In this document: in pieces, positions 1 to 8,310 of the stretch | Layout of the letters: each line of letters begins with the position of its first letter | Position numbering within the stretch: position 1 is the first letter of the stretch | Assembly (NCBI RefSeq): GCF_017068455.1 | Contig: NZ_CP070608.1 | Coordinates: 248,001 to 312,000, forward strand | Source of the DNA: Fulvivirga lutea | GTDB lineage: Bacteria > Bacteroidota > Bacteroidia > Cytophagales > Cyclobacteriaceae | Length of the DNA: 64,000 bases | Direction of reading: 5' to 3' | Made by a program: the position numbers and the translations under genes | Notes under the pieces: generated by a model | The model's database searches: none | What the model saw: the letters and a program-made list of their open reading frames with translations, nothing else | Told to the model about the DNA's origin: nothing

Positions 1-309
1 CTAAACTATAGTCTTAACTTTAGCCAGAGAGGTTTTGAAGATTCCAACACAACACAGTCGCTCAGATTTTCCGGAGATTTCTCATTAACTGAAAAGTGGA
101 AAATAACCTTCAACTCTGGTTATGACTTTGAAAATAAAGATTTCACGACTACTCGACTCGGTATTACACGGGACCTGCACTGTTGGCAAATGGATTTCAA
201 CTGGACTCCCTTTGGTCGATTCCAAAGCTATAGTTTTTCAATCCACGTGAAATCGTCTTTATTACAGGATCTTAAGATAGACAGAAACAGAAGTTTCTTC
301 GATCGCTAA
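1..309 (+). CDS. lptD: LptD-like LPS-assembly outer-membrane protein, C-terminal end (partial)
   Basis: Frame 1 is open from the window edge to a TAA at 307-309 and gives about 102 residues. They alternate polar and hydrophobic residues like beta strands of an outer-membrane barrel. The tail contains the segments WTPFGRFQSYSF and LLQDLKIDRNR, which resemble the C-terminus of the large Bacteroidota LptD-like barrels that insert lipopolysaccharide into the outer leaflet of the outer membrane. Only the last strands are visible, so the family call rests on this tail and could be another large barrel. It ends 8 bp before the convergent lysS gene. Confidence 0.65.
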   Translation, partial: LNYSLNFSQRGFEDSNTTQSLRFSGDFSLTEKWKITFNSGYDFENKDFTTTRLGITRDLHCWQMDFNWTPFGRFQSYSFSIHVKSSLLQDLKIDRNRSFFDR

Positions 310-317
310 TCATCCTA

Positions 318-2045
318 TTACTTTTGCCAACCCTTTACCTCGTCAATTGTAGGATTTTCAATCTCTAGCTTCATCTTCTTACGCATACCACAGATGTCAT
401 TAAAAAGCTTATTTGGGTTTGCTTCTCTTATCTGTTTTGTAGCTGTAATCTCCATTTTATGTATAATAGGCAACAAATCTTCTCTTATACCTAACTTCTT
501 AAAATCCTCATCTGTTGCTTTTACTGGCTTCCTCTCCGGTTTCATCTGAGGAAAGAATAGTACATCTTGAATGGAATTGGAGTTAGTCATTATCATACTT
601 AATCGATCTATCCCTACGCCTAATCCTGCTGTTGGAGGCATTCCATATTCAAGAGCTCGCAAGAAATCTTCGTCCAAAGTCATTGCTTCTTCATCTCCTC
701 GTTTACCGAGCTCCAATTGCTCCTGGAAACGCTGTCTTTGATCTATAGGATCATTTAATTCCGAGAATGAATTACATATTTCTTTTCCATTAGCTATTGC
801 CTCAAATCTCTCTACCAAGCCTTCTTTGGTTCTATGCTTTTTGGCTAATGGAGACATTTCCACTGGATAATCTGTAATAAAAGTTGGTTGAATAAGCTGG
901 CCTTCACATTTCTCCCCAAAAATTTCATCAATTAACTTACCCTTACCCATAGTTTCATCAACAGGTACTTTCAGCTCTTTCGCTGTTTTACGAAGCTCTT
1001 CTTCATTCATCTCAGAAATATCTATTCCTGTAAAATGCTCGATGGCTTCAAACATGGTAAACCTTTTCCAAGGCCTCTTAAAGTCAATTACATTCTTACC
1101 TACTTGAACTTCCGTAGTGCCATGAATGTCAAGTGCCACTTTCTCAATCATCTCTTCGACCAAATCCATCATCCAGTTATAGTCCTTATATGCCACATAT
1201 AACTCAACCTGGGTAAATTCAGGATTATGGAATCTTGACATCCCTTCATTTCTGAAGTCTTTAGAAAACTCATAAACCCCATCGAAACCCCCAACAATCA
1301 ATCTCTTTAAATAAAGTTCGTTGGCTATTCTTAGATACAAAGTCATATCTAAGCTATTGTGATGAGTTTTGAAAGGCTTTGCAGCAGCTCCTCCATAAAG
1401 TGGTTGTAATATTGGTGTTTCTACTTCCAGATAGCCCTTTTCATTCAAATACTCACGCATTGAATTCACCAGCCTTGTTCTCTTAATGAAGGTATCCTTG
1501 ATATGATCATTTACAATCAAGTCAACATATCGTTGTCTATATCTAAGCTCAGGATCTGCGAAAGCATCGTGTTTCACAATATTCCCATGTTCGTCTTCCG
1601 TTTCTTTAACAATTGGCAAAGGTCTGAGAGACTTGGAAAGTACTTTTAGTGAAGTTACATGGATAGAAATCTCACCGGTTTGAGTAGTGAACACATAGCC
1701 CTTTATTCCTATGATATCGCCTATATCAAGCAGCTTTTTAAAGACCGTATTATAAAGTGTCTTATCCTCGTCCGGGCAAATATCATCTCTTCGAATATAA
1801 ATTTGAATACGATCAGTTGAATCCTGAATTTCAGCAAATGATGCTGAACCCATGATTCTGCGGCTCATGATTCTACCTGCAATCGAGATGTTTTTATAAT
1901 CAATTTTCCTTCGTTCGTAATTTTCAAGGATTTCTTTGGCAGAAACATTTACCTCGTAAGGTTCAGAAGGATAGGGATTAATACCCAATTCTTCCAGTTT
2001 TTCTTTGGCTTCTCTTCTTACTTTTTCCTGTTCGCTCAGTTGCAT
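318..2045 (-). CDS. lysS: Lysine--tRNA ligase, class II
   Basis: LysRS charges tRNA-Lys with lysine using ATP in the cytoplasm. The 575 residues show the N-terminal OB-fold anticodon-binding domain (about residues 50-150) and the class II catalytic core. Motif 2 appears as [18 protein letters not shown] near residue 268 and motif 3 as [11 protein letters not shown] near residue 490. Length is somewhat above the usual ~500 because of a C-terminal tail of about 60 residues ending in [18 protein letters not shown], a tail I associate with Bacteroidota LysRS. The ATG at 2045 lies about 27 bp downstream of a good -7 element. It is a single gene, convergent with the upstream LptD-like gene. Confidence 0.97.
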   Translation of the reverse strand: MQLSEQEKVRREAKEKLEELGINPYPSEPYEVNVSAKEILENYERRKIDYKNISIAGRIMSRRIMGSASFAEIQDSTDRIQIYIRRDDICPDEDKTLYNTVFKKLLDIGDIIGIKGYVFTTQTGEISIHVTSLKVLSKSLRPLPIVKETEDEHGNIVKHDAFADPELRYRQRYVDLIVNDHIKDTFIKRTRLVNSMREYLNEKGYLEVETPILQPLYGGAAAKPFKTHHNSLDMTLYLRIANELYLKRLIVGGFDGVYEFSKDFRNEGMSRFHNPEFTQVELYVAYKDYNWMMDLVEEMIEKVALDIHGTTEVQVGKNVIDFKRPWKRFTMFEAIEHFTGIDISEMNEEELRKTAKELKVPVDETMGKGKLIDEIFGEKCEGQLIQPTFITDYPVEMSPLAKKHRTKEGLVERFEAIANGKEICNSFSELNDPIDQRQRFQEQLELGKRGDEEAMTLDEDFLRALEYGMPPTAGLGVGIDRLSMIMTNSNSIQDVLFFPQMKPERKPVKATDEDFKKLGIREDLLPIIHKMEITATKQIREANPNKLFNDICGMRKKMKLEIENPTIDEVKGWQK

Positions 2046-2071
2046 ATGAATTCAAAATTTTATCGAAGGCG

Positions 2072-2079
2072 CAAAGATA
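2072..2079 (-). promoter_or_regulatory. Probable lysS promoter (-7 element TATCTTTG)
   Basis: Read on the minus strand this is TATCTTTG, a perfect match to the Bacteroidota -7 consensus TAnnTTTG. It sits 27 bp before the lysS ATG. No clear TTTG is seen 19 bp upstream, so the -33 element is weak. Confidence 0.55.
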
Positions 2080-2232
2080 TATAATATCACGTTTTATTCA
2101 TTTTGTATTATTAATTGATCTTTTAATTTTTCATCAAATATTGATGTAATATTTTGGGTTACTTTTTACAATTTGAAAGTATTAACTTTACTTATTTCAA
2201 ACCATTATTATCATTTAGCTACCAAATAATTG

Positions 2233-2240
2233 TATTTTTG
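2233..2240 (+). promoter_or_regulatory. Probable promoter of the adhesin operon (-7 element TATTTTTG)
   Basis: TATTTTTG matches TAnnTTTG and would start transcription near 2246. This helps decide the start of the following gene: an in-frame TTG at 2247 would sit on the transcription start, so the ATG at 2271 is preferred. The -33 region is only weakly matched (TTTAG around 2214). Confidence 0.5.
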
Positions 2241-2270
2241 TACTGATTGCATTACGTAAGTTTTAGAACT

Positions 2271-5200
2271 ATGAAAACGACTGGCTTTATTAAGAAATAT
2301 ATTATGTGCATGTTCTTATTGAGTATCTACTCATTAGGGGCAAAAGGCGACTGTTTACCAGAAGTAAGTGCTACATTCAACGCTTCTAGTCTGAGTGTTA
2401 CTGCCAGCTCAACAAAAGAGCTATCAAATGTTGTCTTGAAGTTTTGTGACGAGTCAACTCAAAAGTTTGATGACTTGAGTGGTAAAACCAAAAGTTTTCA
2501 GGGAACTGGTGATAATGCAAACAAAGAAATTATTGGTATTTGGATTAAGTCTGGATGCAATTCAAGTGGTGATGGGCCCGGTTACGGAGAATATGTAGCA
2601 AATGTAAGTTGGAATGGCTCATGCTTTGCTAATTTGACGGAACCTGTTAGACCGGTTCTTGAATGTGTTGATCATAATGCAAATGGCACTTTTACCGCAC
2701 ATTTTGGATACCTAAATGAGAATAATTCTGTTGCTACAATTGAGGTGGGTCCCAATAACAAATTTACTCCCAACCCTAAAGATCGAGGTCAAACTACAAT
2801 ATTTCAACCAGGTAGAGTTTATGATGCCTTCCAGGTAAATTTTGACGGAAGCAACCTTGTTTGGACACTTAAAAGTCCTAACGGCTCAACCCGTACTTCC
2901 ACTGCCAGCAATAATCCTGACCAAAAATGTTTCAATGATGACTATTGTCTTGCGTCATCTATTGATGGTGGTTCAATAGCTTTTAATGGACCATATAACC
3001 CACAGGGAACAAATATTATTAACAATGTAGAATTACCTTCTAGCCCGTTTGAAGGAGTAGATTTCGAATATGTTTGGTTACAAAGCGAAGTAAATGTGCC
3101 TAATACCGTTGGGAATTCTAGCTGGAGCATGGTTGCCGGTTCTGAAAATTTAACTGAATTACCTATTTCAGGACTGTTGCAAACAATGTATTACATCCGA
3201 TGTGCAAGAATTGCAGGTTGCGAAGATTACTGGGGTGAAACAAATATCGTTGAAGTAGCAGTTGACCCTTGTACTCCTGAAAATATCGATGGCGGAACCA
3301 TCGCTTTCAATGGACCATATGATCCTCAAGGAACAAATATCATTAACAATGTGGAACTACCTACCAGCCCGTTTGAAGGTGTTGACTTTGAATATGTGTG
3401 GGTAAAGAGCTTGGTCAATGAGCCAAATTATGTTGGCAACAGCAATTGGAGCCTAGTGGAAGGATCGCAAAACTTAACCGAACTGCCTATTTCAGGATTA
3501 TTCCAAACTACCTATTACCTAAGATGTGCTAGAATCATTGGCTGTGACTCGTACTACTGGGGTGAAACTAATATCGTTGAAGTAGCAGTTGACCCTTGTA
3601 CTCCTGAAAATATCGATGGCGGAACCATCGCTTTCAATGGACCATATAACCCACAGGGAACAAATATCATTAACAATGTGGAACTACCTACCAGCCCGTT
3701 TGAAGGTGTTGACTTTGAATATGTGTGGGTAAAGAGCTTGGTCAATGAGCCAAATTATGTTGGCAACAGCAATTGGAGCCTAGTGGAAGGATCGCAAAAC
3801 TTAACCGAACTGCCTATTTCAGGATTATTCCAAACTACCTATTACCTAAGATGTGCTAGAATCATTGGCTGTGACTCGTACTACTGGGGTGAAACTAATA
3901 TCGTTGAAGTAGCAGTTGACCCTTGTACTCCTGAAAATATCGATGGCGGAACCATCGCTTTCAATGGACCATATGATCCTCAAGGAACAAATATCATTAA
4001 CAATGTGGAACTACCTACCAGCCCGTTTGAAGGTGTTGACTTTGAATATGTGTGGGTAAAGAGCTTGGTCAATGAGCCAAATTATGTTGGCAACAGCAAT
4101 TGGAGCCTAGTGGAAGGATCGCAAAACTTAACCGAACTGCCTATTTCAGGATTATTCCAAACTACCTATTACCTAAGATGTGCTAGAATCATTGGCTGTG
4201 ACTCGTACTACTGGGGTGAAACTAATATCGTTGAAGTAGCAGTTGACCCTTGTACTCCTGAAAATATCGATGGCGGAACCATCGCTTTCAATGGACCATA
4301 TAACCCACAGGGAACAAATATCATTAACAATGTGGAACTACCTACCAGCCCGTTTGAAGGTGTTGACTTTGAATATGTGTGGGTAAAGAGCTTGGTCAAT
4401 GAGCCAAATTATGTTGGCAACAGCAATTGGAGCCTAGTGGAAGGATCGCAAAACTTAACCGAACTGCCTATTTCAGGATTATTCCAAACTACCTATTACC
4501 TAAGATGTGCTAGAATCATTGGCTGTGACTCGTACTACTGGGGTGAAACTAATATCGTTGAAGTAGCAGTAGATCCTTGTACGCCAGAAAATATCGATGG
4601 CGGAACCATTGCTTTTAATGGACCATATAACCCTCAGGGAACAAATATCATTAACAATGTAGAATTACCTTCCAGCCCATTTGAAGGTGTTGACTTTGAA
4701 TATGTGTGGTTGCAAAGCGAGGAAAATGTGCCCAATACTGTTGGAAATTCTAGCTGGAGTATGGTTGCCGGTTCTGAAAATTTAACTGAATTACCTATTT
4801 CAGGACTGTTGCAAACAATGTATTACATCCGATGCGCTAGAATTGTAGGTTGTGAAGATTACTGGGGTGAAACAAATATTGTTGAAGTAGCAGTAGATCC
4901 TTGTACGCCAGAAAATATCGATGGTGGAATCATTGCTTTTAGTGGACCATATAACCCACAGGGAACAAATATCATTAACAATGTAGAATTACCTTCCAGC
5001 CCATTTGAAGGTGTTGACTTTGAATATGTGTGGTTGCAAAGCGAGGAAAATGTGCCCAATACTGTTGGAAATTCTAGCTGGAGTATGGTTGCCGGTTCTG
5101 AAAATTTAACTGAATTACCTATTTCAGGACTGTTGCAAACAATGTATTACATCCGATGCGCTAGAATTGTAGGTTGTGAAGATTACTGGGGTGAAACAAA

Positions 5201-7262
5201 TATTGTAGAAGTAGAAGTGTTTGAAATACCAACTGCAACACTTTCTGGTGGTGGTGAATTTTGTGCCGGAAGTAGTGGGACAATTCAAATCAACTTTAGT
5301 GGTACATCTCCTTTTAACTTCACTTATAGTAATGGTGTAGATACTTTTGATCAAACCACTGAATTAAATGAAATTTTAATTGAAGTTCCAGCCGGAAACT
5401 ATAGCTTGGTTTCAGTTTCGGATGCTAATTATAATGGTACTGTTAGCGGTACAGCTTCTGTGTCTGAAATTGAATTACCAACCGCACTGCTGACTGGTGG
5501 TGGACAAATCTGTGGCGAAGGCACAGCCACAGTTTCAATCGACTTAACAGGTATAGCGCCTTTCGTTGTGACTTATTCTAATGGTGCTGAAACTACTGAA
5601 GTGACTGTAGAAGGCAATAACTATTCTTTCGAAGCAAGCGCTGGAAGCTACTCCTTAGTTAGTGTTCAAGATGCTAACTGCCAGGGAACTGTAAGCGGTC
5701 AGGCTGTGGTAAGCCAATCGGATGCCCCTACTGCTTCTATTTCTGGTGGCGGACAAATTTGTGGCGAAGGCACAGCTACAGTTTCTATCGACTTAACAGG
5801 TACAGCGCCTTTCGTTGTGACTTATTCTAATGGTGCTGAAACTACTGAAGTAAGTGTGGAGGGAAATAACTATTCTTTCGAAGCAGGTGCTGGCAGCTAC
5901 TCTTTAGTAAGTGTTCAGGATGCTAATTGTCAGGGTACTGTAAACGGTCAAGCTGTGGTAAGTCAATTGGATGCCCCTACTGCTTCCATCTCTGGTGGCG
6001 GACAAATTTGTGGCGAAGGCACGGCTACAGTGTCTATCGACTTAACGGGTACAGCGCCTTTCGTTGTTACCTATTCTAATGGTGCTGAAACTACTGAAGT
6101 GACTGTGGAGGGCAATAACTATTCTTTCGAAGCAAGCGCTGGTAGCTACTCCTTAGTTAGTGTTCAGGATGCTAATTGTCAGGGTACTGTAAACGGTCAG
6201 GCTGTGGTAAGCCAATCGGATGCCCCTACTGCTTCCATTTCTGGTGGCGGACAAATTTGTGGCGAAGGCACGACTACAGTGTCTATCGACTTATCAGGTA
6301 CAGCACCTTTCGTTGTGACTTATTCTAATGGTACTGAAACTACTGAAGTGACTGTGGAGGGCAATAACTATTCTTTCGAAGCAAACGCTGGTAGCTACTC
6401 TTTAATAAGTGTTCAGGATGCTAATTGTCAGGGTACTGTGAGTGGAAGTGCTTCTGTGACTTCTGCATCTACTCCAGAAGGAGAAATTTACCTTGATCCT
6501 AATTACTGTCTTGGCACGGATATTACCTTGAATAATGATATTAGTGGAGAAGGTAATTCTTACAGTTGGACCACAACAGGATCAGGTAACCTGCAAGGTG
6601 CTGATATGAAAGTTCCAACATACATTGCTATCGAAGAAGAGGATAAGGTTCAATTTATACTTACTGTTAATAATGGTTGTTCGAATACTGAATTTTTTGC
6701 AGTAACGAATGTTATCGGTACTACTGCTAATTTTAGTGTTTCACCTGAGTTAAAGAACGGAGAGATGTTAGTTGGTGTAAAGTATGACTTTATTGCAAAT
6801 GACAGAGAAGCAAATTCATATAACTGGGATTTTTCGGATGGAGTGACTTCATCATTACCTGAAGTAGCACATGTTTATAAGTCTGTAGGAAGCTATAAGA
6901 TTACCTTGTCAACAAACGATGGTGATTGCTCTGATTCAAAAAGCATTGATGTTACAGTGATAGAAAATGACAACTTGTTTATACCAAACGTATTTAGTCC
7001 AACTTCTTCTAACCCTGAAAACAGCTCAGTTAAAGTATATGGCGAAGACCTCTCAAACGAAGGATTTGAATTCTTTATTTATAACAGATGGGGTCAAGTT
7101 GTATATAGAACTTCAAATCTTGATGAAGCGCAAAATTTTGGATGGAATGGAGAGACTTCAGGCGAAGAAAAAGGGAATAATGTATTCACTTATACTGTCC
7201 GTGGTAAATTTAATAACGGCAACCCATTTGAAGAAACAGGGACTATAACCTTGGTTAAATGA
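2271..7262 (+). CDS. Giant repeat-containing surface protein with PKD-like domain and T9SS type B sorting domain
   Basis: This encodes 1663 residues from the ATG at 2271. A signal peptide (KKYIMCMFLLSIYSLGAKG) is followed by a unique N-terminal region to about residue 222. Next come seven ~108-residue Ig-like units (223-982), each with a CTPENIDGG-type start and a YYLRCARIIGC-type end. Then there are five 83-residue units (988-1402) with GGGQICGEG and SYSLVSVQDANCQG. A PKD-like domain (about 1485-1560, YNWDFSDG) and a C-terminal domain starting FIPNVFSP with YNRWGQVVY follow. That last domain is the gliding-motility-associated type B T9SS signal (CHU_C), so the protein should be exported and held at the cell surface, probably as an adhesin. 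The PorP/SprF gene starts 1 bp after its stop, as is typical for type B cargo. Its ligand cannot be told from sequence. Confidence 0.93.
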   Translation: MKTTGFIKKYIMCMFLLSIYSLGAKGDCLPEVSATFNASSLSVTASSTKELSNVVLKFCDESTQKFDDLSGKTKSFQGTGDNANKEIIGIWIKSGCNSSGDGPGYGEYVANVSWNGSCFANLTEPVRPVLECVDHNANGTFTAHFGYLNENNSVATIEVGPNNKFTPNPKDRGQTTIFQPGRVYDAFQVNFDGSNLVWTLKSPNGSTRTSTASNNPDQKCFNDDYCLASSIDGGSIAFNGPYNPQGTNIINNVELPSSPFEGVDFEYVWLQSEVNVPNTVGNSSWSMVAGSENLTELPISGLLQTMYYIRCARIAGCEDYWGETNIVEVAVDPCTPENIDGGTIAFNGPYDPQGTNIINNVELPTSPFEGVDFEYVWVKSLVNEPNYVGNSNWSLVEGSQNLTELPISGLFQTTYYLRCARIIGCDSYYWGETNIVEVAVDPCTPENIDGGTIAFNGPYNPQGTNIINNVELPTSPFEGVDFEYVWVKSLVNEPNYVGNSNWSLVEGSQNLTELPISGLFQTTYYLRCARIIGCDSYYWGETNIVEVAVDPCTPENIDGGTIAFNGPYDPQGTNIINNVELPTSPFEGVDFEYVWVKSLVNEPNYVGNSNWSLVEGSQNLTELPISGLFQTTYYLRCARIIGCDSYYWGETNIVEVAVDPCTPENIDGGTIAFNGPYNPQGTNIINNVELPTSPFEGVDFEYVWVKSLVNEPNYVGNSNWSLVEGSQNLTELPISGLFQTTYYLRCARIIGCDSYYWGETNIVEVAVDPCTPENIDGGTIAFNGPYNPQGTNIINNVELPSSPFEGVDFEYVWLQSEENVPNTVGNSSWSMVAGSENLTELPISGLLQTMYYIRCARIVGCEDYWGETNIVEVAVDPCTPENIDGGIIAFSGPYNPQGTNIINNVELPSSPFEGVDFEYVWLQSEENVPNTVGNSSWSMVAGSENLTELPISGLLQTMYYIRCARIVGCEDYWGETNIVEVEVFEIPTATLSGGGEFCAGSSGTIQINFSGTSPFNFTYSNGVDTFDQTTELNEILIEVPAGNYSLVSVSDANYNGTVSGTASVSEIELPTALLTGGGQICGEGTATVSIDLTGIAPFVVTYSNGAETTEVTVEGNNYSFEASAGSYSLVSVQDANCQGTVSGQAVVSQSDAPTASISGGGQICGEGTATVSIDLTGTAPFVVTYSNGAETTEVSVEGNNYSFEAGAGSYSLVSVQDANCQGTVNGQAVVSQLDAPTASISGGGQICGEGTATVSIDLTGTAPFVVTYSNGAETTEVTVEGNNYSFEASAGSYSLVSVQDANCQGTVNGQAVVSQSDAPTASISGGGQICGEGTTTVSIDLSGTAPFVVTYSNGTETTEVTVEGNNYSFEANAGSYSLISVQDANCQGTVSGSASVTSASTPEGEIYLDPNYCLGTDITLNNDISGEGNSYSWTTTGSGNLQGADMKVPTYIAIEEEDKVQFILTVNNGCSNTEFFAVTNVIGTTANFSVSPELKNGEMLVGVKYDFIANDREANSYNWDFSDGVTSSLPEVAHVYKSVGSYKITLSTNDGDCSDSKSIDVTVIENDNLFIPNVFSPTSSNPENSSVKVYGEDLSNEGFEFFIYNRWGQVVYRTSNLDEAQNFGWNGETSGEEKGNNVFTYTVRGKFNNGNPFEETGTITLVK
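2937..5216 (+). repeat. Tandem array of seven 324/327-bp units inside the adhesin gene
   Basis: Unit starts are 2937, 3261, 3588, 3915, 4242, 4569 and 4893. Units 1, 6 and 7 are 324 bp (CEDYWG variant, WLQSE). Units 2-5 are 327 bp (CDSYYWG variant, WVKSLVNEP) and almost identical in DNA. The array is in frame throughout, so changes in unit number would keep the reading frame. Confidence 0.97.
3261..4568 (+). repeat. Perfect 654-bp tandem duplication (units 2+3 = units 4+5)
   Basis: Read base by base, 3261-3914 and 3915-4568 appear identical. Units 2 and 4 carry GATCCTCAA where units 3 and 5 carry AACCCACAG; otherwise the four units agree. The alternating pattern shows that a two-unit block was duplicated recently, not single units. 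Confidence 0.93.
5232..6476 (+). repeat. Second tandem array: five 249-bp (83-residue) SprB-like units
   Basis: Unit starts are 5232, 5481, 5730, 5979 and 6228. The first unit is divergent; the other four share GGGQICGEG, APFVVTYSNG and SYSLVSVQDANCQG. The fold resembles the SprB-type repeats of Bacteroidota surface proteins; that family assignment is by eye. Confidence 0.93.
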
Positions 7263-7263
7263 G

Positions 7264-8310
7264 ATGAGCAATAGGTGGCTCAAAGTTTTAATTGTTATAG
7301 TTATTTTTCTTCCTTTGACAAGCAATGTACAAGGACAAGATGCCGTATTTTCTCAATTTTTTAATAGTACACTCTATTTAAATCCGGCACTTGCTGGAAT
7401 AGAACCTGACGTTACTGTTAGTTTTGGGCATCGGTCTCAATGGCAAAACCTGCTATTTCCTTATACAACCAGTCAATTTTCTGCAATTGTTCCTTATTAC
7501 AAAAATAAACACCAAAAACCTCTTGGACATGTAGGTGCTCTCGGGGTATCTGTTTATAGTGATGTAGCTGGTGAGGATAATAATTTTAAAACCACTGGTG
7601 GGAATATCACCGGTGCTTACAATTTACCTTTGGATAAACAGTACGTTCACTTAATTTCATTTGGATTACAGATAGGTGCAATTAATAAACGGATAGACCC
7701 GGATAATTTGCAATGGGGGGAGCAGTACGATGCTTTTATTGGGTTTGATGCCAGTATAAGTCCATCTGAAGTAAGCAACCTTAGAGGAAGAACATTTATC
7801 GATATTAATGCTGGCGCCTTTTATTGGTGGACCCCGCTACCAAGAGAAAATGCACTTATTAATAGTGCCAATTCAGGTCTATCAATTTCTCATTTAAATA
7901 ATCCGAATGAATCGCTGTTAGACACTGAATCGCAGCAATTACCTCTATTATGGAAATATCATGGCGGCATAGTCTTTAATCTATCTCACAAGGCAACAGC
8001 ATCAATCAACTATTTAATTGCTTATCAGGACGAAACTACCCAGAACAATATAGGCAGTTATTTAAGCTATAAGCTCACTACGTTTCATAGTGGAAAAGTA
8101 AAGTATGGCATAGCCAGACTTGGCGGTTGGTATAGAGTGAATGATTCATTTATTCTTCTGACTGAATTTGAAACAGCTCTGTTCAAAGTTGCATTTAGCT
8201 ATGACTGGAATACATCTTCGTTAAGATATAATGATAGAGGAATTGGAACCTATGAAATTAATTTGGCTTACAGATTTGCAAGTCATACACCTCCAAAGTC
8301 TAGATACTAA
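7264..8310 (+). CDS. PorP/SprF family type IX secretion membrane protein
   Basis: This 348-residue outer-membrane protein has a signal peptide ending near NVQGQDA. The PorP/SprF hallmark FSQFFNSTLYLNPALAG is at about residues 30-46, followed by beta-barrel-like alternation to the C-terminus (YEINLAYRF). Family members pair with one type B T9SS cargo each and are needed for its secretion or attachment, as SprF is for SprB. The gene starts 1 bp after the adhesin stop and abuts the next gene without a gap, so the three are surely one operon. It is therefore the likely dedicated partner of the upstream adhesin. Confidence 0.92.
   Translation: MSNRWLKVLIVIVIFLPLTSNVQGQDAVFSQFFNSTLYLNPALAGIEPDVTVSFGHRSQWQNLLFPYTTSQFSAIVPYYKNKHQKPLGHVGALGVSVYSDVAGEDNNFKTTGGNITGAYNLPLDKQYVHLISFGLQIGAINKRIDPDNLQWGEQYDAFIGFDASISPSEVSNLRGRTFIDINAGAFYWWTPLPRENALINSANSGLSISHLNNPNESLLDTESQQLPLLWKYHGGIVFNLSHKATASINYLIAYQDETTQNNIGSYLSYKLTTFHSGKVKYGIARLGGWYRVNDSFILLTEFETALFKVAFSYDWNTSSLRYNDRGIGTYEINLAYRFASHTPPKSRY

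Noticed and set aside
2247-2270. TTG start eight codons upstream for the adhesin
   Set aside because: It would sit on the predicted transcription start of the TATTTTTG promoter, and the ATG at 2271 begins a normal signal peptide.
2942-5354. Several minus-strand reading frames of 60-76 codons inside the repeat array
   Set aside because: They are antisense copies of the same repeat unit, recur with it, and have no start signals or family resemblance.
2937-6476. Regular direct repeats that could be taken for a CRISPR array or mobile element
   Set aside because: The repeats are long (249-327 bp), contiguous without spacers, in frame and translated as protein domains.
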